In this document: positions 62,170-64,000 of the stretch, in pieces
Layout of the letters: every line of letters starts with the position of its first letter
Position numbering within the stretch: the stretch's first letter is position 1
Program-made: the position numbers and the translations under genes
Assembly: GCA_964019155.1 (NCBI GenBank)
Contig: OZ025244.1
Coordinates: forward strand, 49,973,469 to 50,037,468
Length of the DNA stretch: 64,000 bases
Origin: Osedax fenrisi
Lineage: Eukaryota; Annelida; Polychaeta; Sabellida; Siboglinidae
Reading direction: 5' to 3'
Notes under the pieces: generated by a model
Databases searched by the model: none
Told to the model about the DNA's origin: nothing
Seen by the model: only the letters and a program-made list of their open reading frames with translations

Positions 62170-63229
62170 TTTTATTACATATTTTCCATGTTTAATATCT
62201 TATTTGTAAATGTGTAAAATGTCTGTATTTATTTTTGAGTATTTATATCAATATGAAGTGATTTTATAAGCGTATGAAGTGATTTTTTGTAAATACTTGT
62301 CACATTTAATTGTATATTTCGATATCTTATAACAATATTTTACTAAACAAATTTATATTTTTAAGCATAGATACATACCATATAATTAATAAACAAATCA
62401 CGTATGTAGGATATAACTATATAACCTATATAACCTATATAACAAGATATCATTGGTTGAAAAGAACACTTCCAAATAGAAAATTTAGAAATGTTCTTTC
62501 TATAAATAGCTCTGTCTAGTCAATACGTTATATTCTTGAATTTATTTTATATTAACCATTATTTATTTTTTATAATACTTTATAACTATTATTAAACTAT
62601 TACTATAACATAAATTTATATTTTTCTATTTTATAACTTCTATACATATATTTATTTGTATAGCTCATTATAATATATATTTGAGTACTACTCTATATTA
62701 GTACTAATTATTATTGTTTCAGTGTTTTTTATATACCATTATATTTTACTTGTCATTTATATATATATACATATAAATGTAATACACACATATATATATA
62801 TATATTATAATATTTTGTGATTATTTGTTTAAAAAACTTTGAATGTAATTTTCTCAAGTTACTACTTTTTCACTTAGTAACCTATTAAATGCCTACTACT
62901 TTTTTGATTTATATTATTTGTATCTGAAATGTGTACGGTAAATGTATAACATATACACCTATATACACCCTGTTGGATTTATTATTATATTTTATATTAA
63001 TTAAATAAATTATTATAAACTTGCATTTTAATAAAATATTTAACTAATTGAGACTATTTTTGTACACCATTTTAAATTAACTTTAGCTAAATTTATATAA
63101 AGACAGATCATATATACTGGAGGAAAGTATCTGTTGAATACAATACAAATTATGTAATTATCTCCATTAGTTATGTATCCTTAGAGTTTTTAGATAGAGC
63201 TAAATAGCATTGTTTAGATGAACGCGCGC
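62170..63229. other. AT-rich DNA upstream of paralog A
   Basis: Low-complexity sequence with short repeats. A short open stretch (about 62440-62520, HWLKRTLPNRKFRNVLSINS) has no recognisable family. Confidence 0.35.
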
Positions 63230-63692
63230 TTAGGGTGATCATAGGAAAAAAATGTTGTGGACACATTGCATCTTATAGCTATTGAAATTCTAAGAATATA
63301 TGATACTTAAAATGGTGTGTGAGTCCTTTTTTACGACACGACATACTGTTAACAATTCTAGAAAAGTCCAAGAAATTTCCAGGAATTTTTTTTTTAAATT
63401 CTATTTTTTATATTTTCTATTCAATTAATATAAAATAAATAGTGTGTTAAAATTTGATAACAAATTATTCATTACAAAGGTTTAAAATACTTATTTTGTA
63501 TAATTTATTTTATATATTCCAAAATTTGTATCTAACTACATGTTAAACTTCACGAGGCTGTCGACGACAGCCTGTCGTGTGACCTTAGATTAATAAAAAA
63601 AAAATGATGTGCTTCATTTTAAGAGTATATTTATTAAGAAAACATAGTCCAATATTAATCTATTAATGTTCAATATTCTATGATCACCATTA
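63230..63692. mobile_element. hAT-type MITE, inverted second copy (463 bp)
   Basis: Ends TTAGGGTGATCATAGG and CTATGATCACCATTA; flanks acgcgcgc and acgcacgc form an 8-bp duplication with one mismatch. The internal blocks TTTCCAGGAATTTTTTTT and GTGTGTTAAAATTTGATAAC match the 4-kb copy in reverse orientation. It also contains a GC-rich stretch absent from the other copy (GAGGCTGTCGACGACAGCC). Confidence 0.65.
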
Positions 63693-64000
63693 ACGCACGC
63701 CTCCCCCTTAAAGCCAAATACTACTATTGGTACACCGATTAACTAACATCTTATAAATGCTCTTTTAGATTTTCCGAAAACTTCTAGAGAAAGAACACAT
63801 ACTATACTCTATAACATTGTCATGCTTAAACGTAAATCATATAGCTCTTTTATTACGTCTTCACAGAATACATTTCATACCAATACTATTATCTTTGTTA
63901 AAAATTACGACAGAATAATTTTTAAGATAAAAAATATGCTGCAAAATGTACAAAATTAAAATAATTCCCATCCGATAGTCTCTTTTTTCATTAAATTTAA

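Noticed and set aside
1..64000. CRISPR array or prokaryotic operon
   Set aside because: Tandem repeats lack spacer structure; gene organisation, introns and LINEs are eukaryotic.

Overview
The window is very A+T-rich (judged by eye, not counted) and full of (AT)n microsatellites, LINE fragments, tRNA-derived SINEs, MITEs and minisatellites. The coding islands are short exons with clear splice sites separated by long introns. This points to an invertebrate metazoan nuclear genome; the species cannot be fixed from the sequence. No bacterial, organellar or viral gene order is present.

The main content is a tandem array of three paralogous seven-exon genes on the minus strand, most of whose exons are too short to stand out as ORFs. 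Paralog A is at 61474-50433 (254 aa), B at 40896-31351 (241 aa) and C at 30887-7446 (221 aa). In all three the exons have the same order, nearly the same sizes (78/103/50-53/101/98-107/52/184-271 nt) and the same intron phases (0,1,0,2,1,2), and they join into one uninterrupted frame. Each predicted protein has a hydrophilic N-terminus starting MGxxxS, a conserved middle region with an N-glycosylation sequon, a C..CP..FCC..CC cysteine module, one transmembrane segment followed by lysine/tyrosine, and a C-terminal tail with two PPxY motifs. I interpret the family as Shisa-like / STMC6-type single-pass transmembrane adaptors whose tail would bind WW-domain proteins. The architecture is read from the sequence; the family name is inference.

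Layout. 1-2730: AT-rich tandem repeat. 2735-3345 and 4690-4840: plus-strand exon-like unit repeated in tandem. 3346-7445: MITE, minisatellite element and broken LINE pieces downstream of gene C. 7446-30887: gene C, whose 13-kb first intron holds a nearly complete two-ORF CR1/L2-like LINE (20825-25350), MITEs, long tandem repeats and a possible two-exon plus-strand gene (28616-29716). 30888-31350: short C/B spacer with a promoter-like block. 31351-40896: gene B. 40897-50432: intergenic, with a hAT transposase remnant, a minus-strand Jockey/CR1-type LINE split by a SINE, and a decayed plus-strand LINE. 50433-61474: gene A, with a Tigger/pogo remnant and a LINE remnant in intron 1. 61475-64000: gene A upstream region, a weak LINE-like ORF and a second hAT-type MITE.

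The three genes probably arose by whole-gene tandem duplication. Besides exons they share intron-edge sequence, a promoter-like block (clear in B and C) and a stop codon that overlaps the AATAAA signal. Transposons then inserted separately into each copy, giving very different gene lengths. B and C are more alike; A has an extended proline-rich tail.
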